59,751 nt of DNA from an uncultured Microbacterium sp. GTDB taxonomy: Bacteria > Actinomycetota > Actinomycetes > Actinomycetales > Microbacteriaceae. The DNA lies in contig CAJYJO010000021.1 of NCBI GenBank assembly GCA_913774845.1, positions 1-59,751 of the forward strand. Direction: 5' to 3'. Each line of letters starts with the position of its first letter. Positions within the stretch are counted from its first letter, which is position 1. A program made the translations under genes and the position numbers. A model generated the notes under the pieces. It was not told the DNA's origin. It worked only from the letters and a program-made list of their open reading frames with translations, and searched no databases. This document shows positions 49,228 to 59,751 of this stretch, piece after piece.

Positions 49228-52200
49228 ATGGACCCCACCCGAGTCGGCCCGCCCCGCCCCGAACCCCGCCGCCGGGGGCGACGACGCCTCGCGCTCACCG
49301 CGACCCTGGCCCTGAGCATGATCGGAGCGGGAACGGTCGTCCCCGCGATCGCTGCCGTGCCCGCCGCGCCGGACGGCGGGCTCATCGCCGAGTACCGCTT
49401 CGATCAGACCACCGGTGCGTCGGTCGCGAACACGGCCGCGGGATCGGCCTTCGGTGCTGCGGTCGTCCAGAACGCCGCCGACACCCAGTGGGCGGATGGC
49501 GCGCTCACGCTCACCGGTGGGGCGAAGGGCTCAGCGGGCAACTGGGTCCGCCTCCCGCAGAACCTCCTGGTCGGAGAGGAAGCCGCGACGATCACGACCG
49601 AGGTCAAGATCGACGCGAGCATGAAGAATTCGTTCAACTTCCTCTGGAACATCGGCAACGACAGCAACCAGTCCTACTTCTTCACGAGCGTCCGTGATTC
49701 CGCCCGCTCCGCGATCACCACCGCGTCCGGTGGCGGCGAGGTGAACGCGCGATCCACCATGAACCTCGACGCCGACCGGTGGTACTCCCTGACCACCGTG
49801 CTCGACGGGGCGAAGGACACGCTGTCGTTCTACATCGACGGCGCACTCGCCGCGACGACGCAGACCGCCCTGACTCCGGCATCCATCGCCGACCAGAGCC
49901 TCAACGCGATCGGGCGTTCGCCGTGGCCGGACCCGCTGTTCAAGGGCGCCGTGTCGAACTTCCGCGTGTACGACCGGGCGCTGAGCGCGAGCGAGGTCGC
50001 GGATGTCAGCGACGCCGACGCCCAGCAGCACGCCTCCGCCGTCGCGGGGTACGCCGCACGGACCCTCGAGCAGCTCGAAGACCCCATCGCGATCAGCGAC
50101 TCCGTCACGACTCTGCCCGACGCGGGCGGTGCCGTCACCTGGTCGACCACCGACACGTCGGCGGCGATCGGTGCCGACGGACGGACGCTGACCCTCGCAC
50201 AGCCCGCGGCGGGCGAGCCGAGCCGCGACGTCGCTCTGACCGCGACCGCCGAGGTGCGGGGGGTGAAGGCCACGCGGCAGATCACCGCGCGTGTGCAGCC
50301 CGCGGCCGCCGCCGACGATCCCTACGGCTACCTCATGGTGCACTTCATCGAGGACGCGCAGGGCTACGCCGAGAAGATCTACCTCGACGTCTCGCGCGGC
50401 AACAACGCCGAGCAGTGGGACCCGCTCAACGGCGGAAAGCCGATCCTGGCATCCGCTCTGGGGACCACCGGCGTGCGCGACCCGTACATCACTCGCAACC
50501 CCCAGACCGGCACCTACTACATCATCGCGACCGACCTGCGCGTGTTCGGCGGAGACCGCGGCTCGAACGGGTGCACCGAGTGGTGCTACTGGTCGAGCCA
50601 GGGCAGCACGAAGCTCGTGGTCTGGGAATCCGATGACCTTGTCACGTGGTCCGCGCCGCGCCAGCTCGACGTGGCACCGCCCGCGCCGCGACTCGGAATG
50701 GCGTGGGCACCCGAGGCCACGTGGGTGCCGGACTTCGACGGGCAGGGCAACGGTTCGTTCGTCGTGTACTGGGCGTCGAAGCTCTACGACCAGGGGGCGA
50801 CCCAGCCGGGCTACAGCCGCATCCTGTGGGGATCGACGTCCGACTTCACGCAGGCCTCCTACGCCTACGGCGGTGTCTTCGTCGACGACGGCGGAGAGAC
50901 CATCGACACCACCCTCATCCAGCACGACGGGAAGACCTACCGCGTCACCAAGGACAACGCCCAGGGCAAGGGCATCTACATGGATGCCACGTCCTCGCCC
51001 ACGTGGTGGAAGACGGGCACCGCGTGGACGCGCGTGCAGGAACGCATCGGTGCATCCTGGGCCGGGGGCAACGCCGGCGGGGTCGAAGGACCGGCCGGGT
51101 TCAAGCGCAACGACGCGGACCAGTGGTACCTCTACGTCGACGTCATCCCGACCGTCGGGTACAAGCCGATGACCACGAACGATCTGGATGCCGGTTTCTC
51201 GGTGCTGCAGAGCGCCGACTACTACATGCCTCCGCACACCAAGCACGGCGGCATCCTCGATCTCACGCGCGCCGACTACGACCGCGTGCGTGCGGCCGAT
51301 GCGGTCGCGGCGGTCAAGACCGACCTCGGTTCGACCGAGGTGCGCACCGGTGCGGACGTGGAGAAGGCACTGCCGGAGACGGCCGAGGTGACCACGGCGT
51401 ACGGTCGTGGCGTCTCGTCACTGCCGGTCGACTGGGACACCACGGGTGTCGACACCTCCCAGGCGGGTTCCTACGTCGTCACGGGTACGGTGCGCAGCCT
51501 CGGCGCCAACGACAACGACTGGGTGGGTCGTGACGGCTCCACCGCGTGGAACGCCGCCGACCGCACGCCGCGTTCGGTGACCGCGATCCGTGTGACGGCG
51601 ACGGTCGTCGTGACGAGCCCGACGCCGACGAGCAGCCCCACGGCTTCGCCGACCGCGACGCCCACGGTGAGCCCGACGGCGACGCCTACCGCCACCCCGA
51701 CGGCGGAGCCGACGGTCACCCCGACGGCGGAGCCGACGGCCACCCCGACGGCGGAGCCGACGGTCACCCCGACGGCGGAACCCACGGTCACCCCGACCGC
51801 GGAACCCACGGTCACCCCGACGGCGCAGCCCACGGCCACCGCCGGCCCGACGTCGAGCTCCGCTCCCACGACGGGGCCCGTCGCCCGGCCTCAGGCGACG
51901 CTGTCGGCCTCGTCGGTCGAGCGCGGTGGCGCGGTGCGCGTGACCGTCAGCGGACTCGAGCCGGGAGAGCAGGTGTCTGCCGAACTGCGCAGTGAGCCCG
52001 TGCGCATCACCGGCATCCCCGCCGCGGACGCCGCGGGCCGGGTCACCTTCGACGTGAGGGTCCCGTCCGACTTCGCCGTCGGTGCGCACACGGTGGTCGT
52101 GACCGGCGCCGACGCGACCGTGATCGCCCGCCTGCCCCTGACGGTCGTCGCGAAGGGGACGCTTGCCGCCACCGGTGCGCAGCCGGCCCTCGGCGGCGCG

Positions 52201-52266
52201 CTGCTGGCAGCCTTCCTGCTGGTCGGCGGAGCGATCGCCTGGAGCCTGCGCCGCCGCGTGAGCTGA
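49228..52266 (+). CDS. Secreted, wall-anchored GH43-type glycoside hydrolase with LamG domain
   Basis: The 1012-residue protein has a signal peptide (Arg-rich start, cleavage after PAIAA), a LamG/concanavalin-like domain (about 50-255), an Ig-like linker (about 270-360) and a five-bladed beta-propeller like GH43 (about 365-690; GVRDPYITRNPQTGTYYIIA, AWAPEATW and EGPAGFKRND carry the usual acidic catalytic positions). An Ig-like domain and a Pro/Thr linker (about 797-881) follow. It ends in a sorting signal: LAATG at 979-983, hydrophobic helix, RRRVS. Likely arabinan or arabinose-containing polymer hydrolysis; exact specificity cannot be read. The class E sortase at 2.1 kb is the probable anchor enzyme. 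Confidence 0.85.
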   Translation: MDPTRVGPPRPEPRRRGRRRLALTATLALSMIGAGTVVPAIAAVPAAPDGGLIAEYRFDQTTGASVANTAAGSAFGAAVVQNAADTQWADGALTLTGGAKGSAGNWVRLPQNLLVGEEAATITTEVKIDASMKNSFNFLWNIGNDSNQSYFFTSVRDSARSAITTASGGGEVNARSTMNLDADRWYSLTTVLDGAKDTLSFYIDGALAATTQTALTPASIADQSLNAIGRSPWPDPLFKGAVSNFRVYDRALSASEVADVSDADAQQHASAVAGYAARTLEQLEDPIAISDSVTTLPDAGGAVTWSTTDTSAAIGADGRTLTLAQPAAGEPSRDVALTATAEVRGVKATRQITARVQPAAAADDPYGYLMVHFIEDAQGYAEKIYLDVSRGNNAEQWDPLNGGKPILASALGTTGVRDPYITRNPQTGTYYIIATDLRVFGGDRGSNGCTEWCYWSSQGSTKLVVWESDDLVTWSAPRQLDVAPPAPRLGMAWAPEATWVPDFDGQGNGSFVVYWASKLYDQGATQPGYSRILWGSTSDFTQASYAYGGVFVDDGGETIDTTLIQHDGKTYRVTKDNAQGKGIYMDATSSPTWWKTGTAWTRVQERIGASWAGGNAGGVEGPAGFKRNDADQWYLYVDVIPTVGYKPMTTNDLDAGFSVLQSADYYMPPHTKHGGILDLTRADYDRVRAADAVAAVKTDLGSTEVRTGADVEKALPETAEVTTAYGRGVSSLPVDWDTTGVDTSQAGSYVVTGTVRSLGANDNDWVGRDGSTAWNAADRTPRSVTAIRVTATVVVTSPTPTSSPTASPTATPTVSPTATPTATPTAEPTVTPTAEPTATPTAEPTVTPTAEPTVTPTAEPTVTPTAQPTATAGPTSSSAPTTGPVARPQATLSASSVERGGAVRVTVSGLEPGEQVSAELRSEPVRITGIPAADAAGRVTFDVRVPSDFAVGAHTVVVTGADATVIARLPLTVVAKGTLAATGAQPALGGALLAAFLLVGGAIAWSLRRRVS
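51697..51840 (+). repeat. 24-bp tandem repeat, six units, inside the Pro/Thr linker
   Basis: Six consecutive 24-bp units with consensus CCGACGGCGGAGCCGACGG plus TCACC, each encoding PTAEPTVT-like octapeptides. The units differ by a few substitutions. Copy number probably varies between strains, changing the wall-spanning length. Confidence 0.85.
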
Positions 52267-52276
52267 CGCACCACCG

Positions 52277-52342
52277 CGCGTGAGTCGCCAGATTCTGTCG
52301 CCCCGGATCCCTCCGCGGCGACAGGTCTTGGCGACTCACGCG
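52277..52342. terminator. Long interrupted palindrome, bidirectional terminator or REP-like element
   Basis: CGCGTGAGTCGCCA (52277-52290) pairs with TGGCGACTCACGCG (52329-52342), and inside it CTGTCGCC (52295-52302) pairs with GGCGACAG (52317-52324). The element fills the space between the convergent glycosidase and YhgE/Pip genes. Confidence 0.75.
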
Positions 52343-52354
52343 TGGAGACGGGGC

Positions 52355-54292
52355 TCAGCCGATCAGGCTCGGCTGCAGGTCGCGCAGCGTGCGGTGGTGC
52401 GTCATGCGCGTGACGCCGATCGCCGCGATCAGTACTCCGCCGGCCATCCACGCGCCGAGAACCAACAGGTCCGGACCGACCCGTGAGACGTCTCCGCCGT
52501 ACATGACCTGCCGCATGGCATCCACCACGTACCCCATCGGCAGCACGTGGTGCAGGGCGGCGAGCGGGCCGGGGAGCGTCTGCCACGGGAAGGTGCCGCC
52601 CGCGGTGACCAGCTGCAGCACCATCAGCACGAGCCCGAGGAACTGGCCCACCGACCCGAGCCAGACGTTGAGGGCGAGCACGATCGCCGCGTACGTCGCC
52701 GACGCGAACACCAGGATGCCGAGCGCCGCCGCCGGATTCGCGAACGAGAACTGCAGCGCGATCGCGAGCACGGTGAACAGCCCGACCATCTGCAGCGCTC
52801 CGAGGCCCGCGGGCGTGAGCCAGCCGGCGAGGGTCACCCGAACGGGGGAGCGCAGCGCCGTGACCGCGCGCTTCGACACCGGCTTGACGATGAGGAACAG
52901 CGCGTAGATGCCGATCCACCCGGCCAGCGCGGCGAAGAACGGTGCGAGACCCGCGCCGTAGTTCTGCGCCTTGGTGACCGAGCTCGTCCCGACCGCGACC
53001 GGGTCGGAGATGGCCGAGGCCTGCGCCTGACGCGTGGCGTCGTCGGAGTCGGGGATCTGGTCGACGCCCGCGGACAGACCGTCGCGCAGCTGCGTCGCGC
53101 CGCTGGAGAGCTGCCCGATGCCGTCGTCGAGCCGGCTGGCGCCGTCGCGCAGCTGGGCGGAACCGTCGCGGAGCTGGGCCGCCCCGGATGCCGCGCTCCC
53201 GGCGCCGGCGGCGAGGGCGGCGGCGCCGTCGGCCGCGCTGGCCGCACCCGAGGCGACCGTCGCGCTGCCGGCGGCGACCTGACGGGCGCCCGCGTCGAGC
53301 CGGTCGATCTGATCGACGGTGTCCTGCACCCGCTGGTTCGCCGCGGTCAGGCGGTCCCCGACGGGGTCGAGGCGCGAGAGGATCTCGTCGACGCGGGCGG
53401 AGTCGAGGCCCGCATCGGTCAGGGCTCGGGCGATGTCGGCGCGGGCCTGGGGCAGTTGGGCTGCGGCATCGTCGGCGGCGGAGCCCACCCGCTGGGCGGC
53501 GGCGTCGATGCGGTCGACGCCCCCGGCGACCTGCTGCGCCCCGTCGGCCACCTGCGCCGATCCGTCGCGCAACTGCGCCGTGCCGTCGCGCAGCTGGTTC
53601 GCACCGGTCGACAGCTGAGAGGTGCCGTCGGCCAGAGCGGACGCGCCGTCGGCGAGCGTGGTCGAACCGGTGGCGAGCTGCGACGATCCTTCCTTCGCCG
53701 TCGCGAGACCATCGACGAGCTGCGTCGCCCCCGTCGTGGCATCCACGAGCTTGACGCGGATCGTGTGCAGGGCGTCGAGCAGGGTGCGACCCGCCTCGTC
53801 GACGACCTTCTGCGCCACCGACGCCTGGATGCGGGCGACGGCCTGCGAGCCGATCGTGGAGGCGAGGTAGTTGTTGGCGTCGTTCGTGCGCAGCTCGATG
53901 TCGGCCTGTCGGGGCGCAGCGCTCGAGAGCGAGGCGACGGCGTCGGTGAAGTCGGCGGGCAGGGTCACCACGAAGTCGAAGTCCCCGGCCTGCAGGCCCG
54001 CGTCGGCCTGGTCGGACGAGACGCGGTGCCATTCGAACGTGTCGCTGTCGAGGAGCTGCTCGGCCGCCTCGTCGCCGAGATTGCGCTGCTGGCCGTTGAC
54101 CTCGGCTCCCCGGTCATCGACGACGAGGGCGACGGGGACGCTGGAGAGGTTGCCGTAGGGGTCCTGGTTGGCCCACAGGTACAGGCCGCCGTACAGGATG
54201 GGCACCGCGAGCAGCGCGACGAGCGCGATCACCGACATGCGGGTCGACGTGAGGCGCCGCAGCTCGGCCGTGATCATCTGCGGGATCTTCAT
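52355..54292 (-). CDS. YhgE/Pip-family membrane protein
   Basis: The 645-residue protein has one N-terminal helix (about 20-40), a large outer region and six C-terminal helices (about 445-640), the ABC-2-permease-like YhgE/Pip arrangement. The outer region contains the family's repeated heptads (LADGASALADGTSQLSTGAN, and LRDGSAQ/LRDGA units) that form long helices. Members are phage-receptor or export-associated proteins; one relative is YueB of Bacillus. It shares an ATGA overlap with the ATPase-like gene upstream. Confidence 0.9.
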   Translation of the reverse strand: MKIPQMITAELRRLTSTRMSVIALVALLAVPILYGGLYLWANQDPYGNLSSVPVALVVDDRGAEVNGQQRNLGDEAAEQLLDSDTFEWHRVSSDQADAGLQAGDFDFVVTLPADFTDAVASLSSAAPRQADIELRTNDANNYLASTIGSQAVARIQASVAQKVVDEAGRTLLDALHTIRVKLVDATTGATQLVDGLATAKEGSSQLATGSTTLADGASALADGTSQLSTGANQLRDGTAQLRDGSAQVADGAQQVAGGVDRIDAAAQRVGSAADDAAAQLPQARADIARALTDAGLDSARVDEILSRLDPVGDRLTAANQRVQDTVDQIDRLDAGARQVAAGSATVASGAASAADGAAALAAGAGSAASGAAQLRDGSAQLRDGASRLDDGIGQLSSGATQLRDGLSAGVDQIPDSDDATRQAQASAISDPVAVGTSSVTKAQNYGAGLAPFFAALAGWIGIYALFLIVKPVSKRAVTALRSPVRVTLAGWLTPAGLGALQMVGLFTVLAIALQFSFANPAAALGILVFASATYAAIVLALNVWLGSVGQFLGLVLMVLQLVTAGGTFPWQTLPGPLAALHHVLPMGYVVDAMRQVMYGGDVSRVGPDLLVLGAWMAGGVLIAAIGVTRMTHHRTLRDLQPSLIG

Positions 54293-54897
54293 CGGTCGGC
54301 CTCCGCCGTGTCGTCGAGGGCGTCGATGGTGGTCTTCGAGGCGTGGCCGGCGACCACCAGCACCGCGTATCCGCGTTCGGCGAACTCCTGTGCGATCCGC
54401 CACCAGGCGAGCGGCTCGCCGCCGTGGCGGTCGGGCGCGACGAGGACCAGTCCCTCGACGTCCCTGCGCAGAGCGGCGAGCTCGAGCGGGAGGCGCACGC
54501 GGGCCGCCGGCTCGACGTTGCCGATGGCGACGCTCGCGAGCGACTCGAGCCCGATGCCCTCGAGCCAGCGCGTGGCCGCGAACGGGTTCGGCGCGCGTCC
54601 GGCGAACATCAGCTCCTCGGCGACCACGCCGGTCACCGTGACGTTGGACTCGGGCTCCGAGACCACGGGCGCGTCGACGAGCGCGACGCGTCGACGGATG
54701 GACGAGGAATCGACGCGACCGTCGATGGTCACCGTCCCGGCGTCGACCTTCATGCGACCGGATGCCACCAGGCCCAGCACCGTAGGACGCTGCTCGGTCT
54801 CGGCGACGACCAGGGTCGCGCTGCCGGTCTCGTAGGCGGTCGAGGTCTCGGGCAGCGCGCTGCGGCCCTTGGTGACCGCATCGACGACGATCCTCAT
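54289..54897 (-). CDS. Degenerate ABC-ATPase-like protein
   Basis: The 202-residue protein has the strand order of an ABC nucleotide-binding domain (ATLVVAETEQRPTVLGLVASGRMKVDAGTV, SIRRRVALVDAPVV, a helical part and LEGLVLVAPDRHG in place of Walker B). The Walker A GxxGxGK(S/T) is replaced by ETEQRPTV and no LSGGQ is present, so nucleotide hydrolysis is unlikely. It is encoded between a TetR regulator and the YhgE/Pip protein with 4-bp overlaps on both sides, so it probably partners the membrane protein. Confidence 0.7.
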   Translation of the reverse strand: MRIVVDAVTKGRSALPETSTAYETGSATLVVAETEQRPTVLGLVASGRMKVDAGTVTIDGRVDSSSIRRRVALVDAPVVSEPESNVTVTGVVAEELMFAGRAPNPFAATRWLEGIGLESLASVAIGNVEPAARVRLPLELAALRRDVEGLVLVAPDRHGGEPLAWWRIAQEFAERGYAVLVVAGHASKTTIDALDDTAEADR

Positions 54898-55499
54898 TGC
54901 GCCTCCAGGTCGGGGTGCTGCTCCAGCAGGGCGCGGGCTTCGGTCCACGACAGCCCGGCGATGCCCAGCACCGCGCAGACCGCGATGGAACGCGCCGTGG
55001 AGGAGCCGGCATCCACCCTCGCGACCACCATGCGGCCGGTCTCTTCGAGCAGGCGCGCGAGGGTCGGGGCGGGCAGGTCGGTGCGCAGCTCTCCGGCGTC
55101 CTGGCCGCGGCGGACGATCGCGTCGATGCGGCGTCGGAGCGGCGCCAGCGCGGCGGAGGTCTCGGGCAGGTGCGCGTCGTCGAGGGCGAGGGCGGCCGCG
55201 GCCTGCACGTGGGCCGCTTCGCGCCAGAGCTCGGATGCCAGGCGCGCGAGCGCGATGCGGGAGTCGGCGTCGGCGATCCCGTTGGCGATGGCGTTGAAGC
55301 GGGCGGCGCCCGCGGCGATGACCTCGCGGATGATGGCCTCGCGGTCGTCGAAGTGGCCGTAGAGGGCACGGCGCGACAGACCGGCGCGACGGGCGATCGT
55401 GTCGATCGAGGCGCGGGGGTCGTGGCCGATGGCCGCGGTCGCGGCGTCGAGGATGCCGGCGCGGTTCTTGACGGCGTCACGGCGGGTCGGGGTGCTCAC
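54894..55499 (-). CDS. TetR-family transcriptional regulator
   Basis: The 201-residue protein starts at a GTG and has a TetR HTH (ASIDTIARRAGLSRRALYGHFDDREAII). The C-terminal helical domain is the dimer and ligand part. It heads the operon with the ATPase-like and YhgE/Pip genes. A palindrome with TGCAC/GTGCA arms stands 20 bp upstream and fits autoregulation. Confidence 0.9.
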   Translation of the reverse strand: MSTPTRRDAVKNRAGILDAATAAIGHDPRASIDTIARRAGLSRRALYGHFDDREAIIREVIAAGAARFNAIANGIADADSRIALARLASELWREAAHVQAAAALALDDAHLPETSAALAPLRRRIDAIVRRGQDAGELRTDLPAPTLARLLEETGRMVVARVDAGSSTARSIAVCAVLGIAGLSWTEARALLEQHPDLEAQ

Positions 55500-55518
55500 G
55501 GACGACCAGTGTACGCCG

Positions 55519-55543
55519 AAAGTGCACGCTCGTGTGCAACTTT
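55519..55543. promoter_or_regulatory. Palindromic operator upstream of the tetR-type gene
   Basis: AAAGTGCAC (55519-55527) and GTGCAACTTT (55534-55543) form an inverted repeat around GCTCGT, with one extra base in the second arm. It lies 20 bp before the GTG. Binding by the adjacent TetR protein is inferred from position. Confidence 0.65.
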
Positions 55544-55555
55544 CATGCGCCGCGT

Positions 55556-55635
55556 TCAGGTTGAGGTGGTTGAGCGCGTCGAAGCCGACGCGGGCGAGGC
55601 TGGTTCCGGTCCCTTCGACAGGCTCAGGGACCTCG
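55556..55635. repeat. REP-like intergenic element
   Basis: The stretch includes GGTGGTTGAGCGCGTCGAAG and TCCCTTCGACAGGCTCAGGG. This motif pair recurs between genes of many Microbacteriaceae and other high-GC bacteria (from memory); only one copy is in this window. It lies between the tetR-type operon and argG. Confidence 0.5.
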
Positions 55636-55733
55636 CGTGCGGACGGGCTGGGGCGCCGAGAATTGTCGCCTGGGACACCGCGCAAGCGACCAATTTCGGC
55701 TACTCACGCGAGACGCGCGACGCGGGCTCTGTC

Positions 55734-55748
55734 GGGGGGGGGGGGGGG
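55734..55748 (+). repeat. Homopolymer of 15 G
   Basis: A run of 15 consecutive G lies 4 bp beyond the argG stop codon (argG is on the minus strand, so this is its 3' flank). It is outside coding sequence. It could be a slippage site or an assembly artefact. Confidence 0.8.
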
Positions 55749-55752
55749 ACCG

Positions 55753-58702
<2,950 letters not shown>

Positions 58703-58816
58703 CGCCCCAGGCTAGTGAGCGGCCGGGGGCCGAGGGAGGGGTTGCGGTGTGGATCCTCCTCCTGGGCGATCGAGGACGGCCGCTAGGGTGGTCGCACCTC
58801 GACCCGGGAGCACGAC

Positions 58817-59605
58817 GTGAGCTACGACATCCTCGTCTTCGACCCCACCGCCGCGCCCGTCGGGCGGGACGACCTCCGCGTCTGGCTCGACGAGGGCGCT
58901 CGCGCGCAGGGGCCGAGCCCGATCGTGGATCGGGCGGTCGAACTCCTGCAGCAGTTCTACCGGCCCCTCTCCGAAGCGCCCGACCAGCTCGTCGAGGGCG
59001 GTGGGCACTTCGCCGATTACGGGGTTGAGGGTGCTGTCCTGTCCCTCTCGGTGCCCTGGTTCGACGCCGAGGACGTCACCGCGGTCGTGCACCGCCTCGC
59101 GGCCGAACACGGGTGGGGTTTCGAGGACGTCAGCACCACCGACGGCATGCTCTGGCGGCCCGATCCGCAGCGCACCTTCTCGTCGTCGCTCCTGGTGGGC
59201 GCGAGCCTGACCGTCGACAACGGCGGAGACCACGCCGATCCGAGTCCGGCGCTGCTCGCGGCATCGATCGACTGGATCTCCGATCATCGCGGTCCCGCCT
59301 TCGCGATCCTGAGTTCCGGCGACCACGACTACCTCCAGTACGCGGGCGGCCGCGACGGACTCACCGTCGAGCGACGCACGCCGGCCGAGGCGCCTCCGGG
59401 TTTCCGTCACGCCGTCGCCGCGACCTCGGCGAGCACCGCAGGAGAGCTCGTCGAGCTGCCCGGGGCGACGCGCTCGTTCCGTGTCCTGCCGAACGAGATC
59501 CTGACGGATCGGGATGCCACGGACCTCGTGCTCGCCCTGGCTCAGGGAGCGGAGGTCCCCGCGTCGATCGCGTGGCACGACATCACGAGCACCTTCACGC
59601 GTTAG
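58817..59605 (+). CDS. Hypothetical two-domain cytoplasmic protein
   Basis: The 262-residue protein starts at a GTG. The N-terminal half (MSYDILVFDPTAAPVGRDD to about residue 135) resembles small proteins that begin MSYDLxVFD and appear in polymorphic-toxin immunity loci. The C-terminal half (GLTVERRTPAEAPPGFRHAV, then PASIAWHDIT) recalls Imm1-type domains. Both comparisons are from memory and weak. No toxin gene is next to it. No signal peptide or membrane helix is present. Confidence 0.6.
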   Translation: MSYDILVFDPTAAPVGRDDLRVWLDEGARAQGPSPIVDRAVELLQQFYRPLSEAPDQLVEGGGHFADYGVEGAVLSLSVPWFDAEDVTAVVHRLAAEHGWGFEDVSTTDGMLWRPDPQRTFSSSLLVGASLTVDNGGDHADPSPALLAASIDWISDHRGPAFAILSSGDHDYLQYAGGRDGLTVERRTPAEAPPGFRHAVAATSASTAGELVELPGATRSFRVLPNEILTDRDATDLVLALAQGAEVPASIAWHDITSTFTR

Positions 59606-59677
59606 CGTCCGCGCGGGCGTGTCGGACCCGCTCGATAGGATGGGGTGTACCGCCGGAATCAGACGCGAGGAGCGCAC

Positions 59678-59751
59678 ATGCCCGGAATCGTGATCGTCGG
59701 CGTCCAGTGGGGCGACGAAGGCAAGGGCAAGGCCACCGACCTGCTCGGTGA
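59678..59751 (+). CDS. purA: Adenylosuccinate synthetase, N-terminal fragment
   Basis: The first 24 residues, [20 protein letters not shown] then DLLG, contain the GTP-binding motif GDEGKGK diagnostic of PurA, which joins IMP and aspartate in AMP synthesis. CGAGGAG lies 6 bases before the ATG. TAGGAT at about 59636 is a plausible -10. The gene runs off the right edge. Confidence 0.95.
   Translation, partial: MPGIVIVGVQWGDEGKGKATDLLG

Noticed and set aside
51697-51840. CRISPR array
   Set aside because: The 24-bp units are contiguous without spacers and encode an in-frame PTAEPT linker.
52277-52342. Terminal inverted repeats of an insertion sequence
   Set aside because: Only 26 bp separate the outer arms' inner ends apart from the nested stem; no transposase or target duplication is present.

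Overview
The window is high-GC actinobacterial DNA. Gene content and order point to Microbacteriaceae, most likely Microbacterium (inference, no search run). The left end carries the conserved actinobacterial cell-division and cell-wall block that lies near the chromosomal origin: cyclophilin, rhomboid, crgA, class E sortase, a small membrane protein and a glutamine amidotransferase on the + strand or convergent to it. These are followed by the minus-strand operon fhaA-fhaB-pstP-rodA-pbpA-pknA-pknB and a tRNA-Leu(CAG). Perfect DnaA boxes at 1.7 kb and 28.9 kb fit an origin-proximal position.

From about 12.8 to 28.1 kb an accessory island sits directly behind the tRNA. A 22-bp copy of the tRNA 3' end occurs 160 bp downstream of the tRNA, and a GC-rich element of about 75 bp is directly repeated at 12823-12898 and 27972-28048. 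No integrase is visible. The island contains (i) an Xre regulator, a NarL-type two-component system and a class III lanthipeptide synthetase (LanKC), followed by a small gene at 18494-18616, overlapping the end of lanKC. It encodes a 40-residue class III precursor with the leader motif ILSLQNLD and two Ser-x2-Ser-x3-Cys labionin motifs; (ii) a minus-strand trio encoding a DUF3238-like protein, a small membrane protein and an SRPBCC protein; (iii) a secreted 109-residue protein next to a convergent PadR-controlled operon encoding a HAAS/DUF1700-like protein, a peptidoglycan-binding-domain adaptor, an ABC ATPase, an FtsX-like permease and a lipoprotein; (iv) another lipoprotein and another secreted protein of unknown function. 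An internally deleted erythromycin-esterase-like gene lies at the right border.

From 29 to 41 kb the DNA is ordinary chromosome: GlsB/YeaQ-type membrane protein, CHAD protein, a second two-component pair related to the one in the island, GNAT acetyltransferase, GntR regulator, cold-shock protein, a rhomboid-like/DUF2156 fusion related to MprF, a HAD phosphatase, the mismatch endonuclease NucS, and a divergent MFS/LacI pair sharing two palindromic operators.

From 42 to 48.4 kb runs a complete, translationally coupled mrp Na+/H+ antiporter operon (mrpA fused to B, then C, D, E, F, G). It is followed by a large secreted GH43-type glycoside hydrolase with a proline/threonine wall linker and an LAATG sorting signal, which fits the class E sortase at the left end. 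Then come a TetR-controlled YhgE/Pip membrane protein with a degenerate ABC-ATPase-like partner, a G15 tract, argG, a lipoprotein cyclophilin, a Pr6Pr membrane protein, a hypothetical gene and the start of purA.
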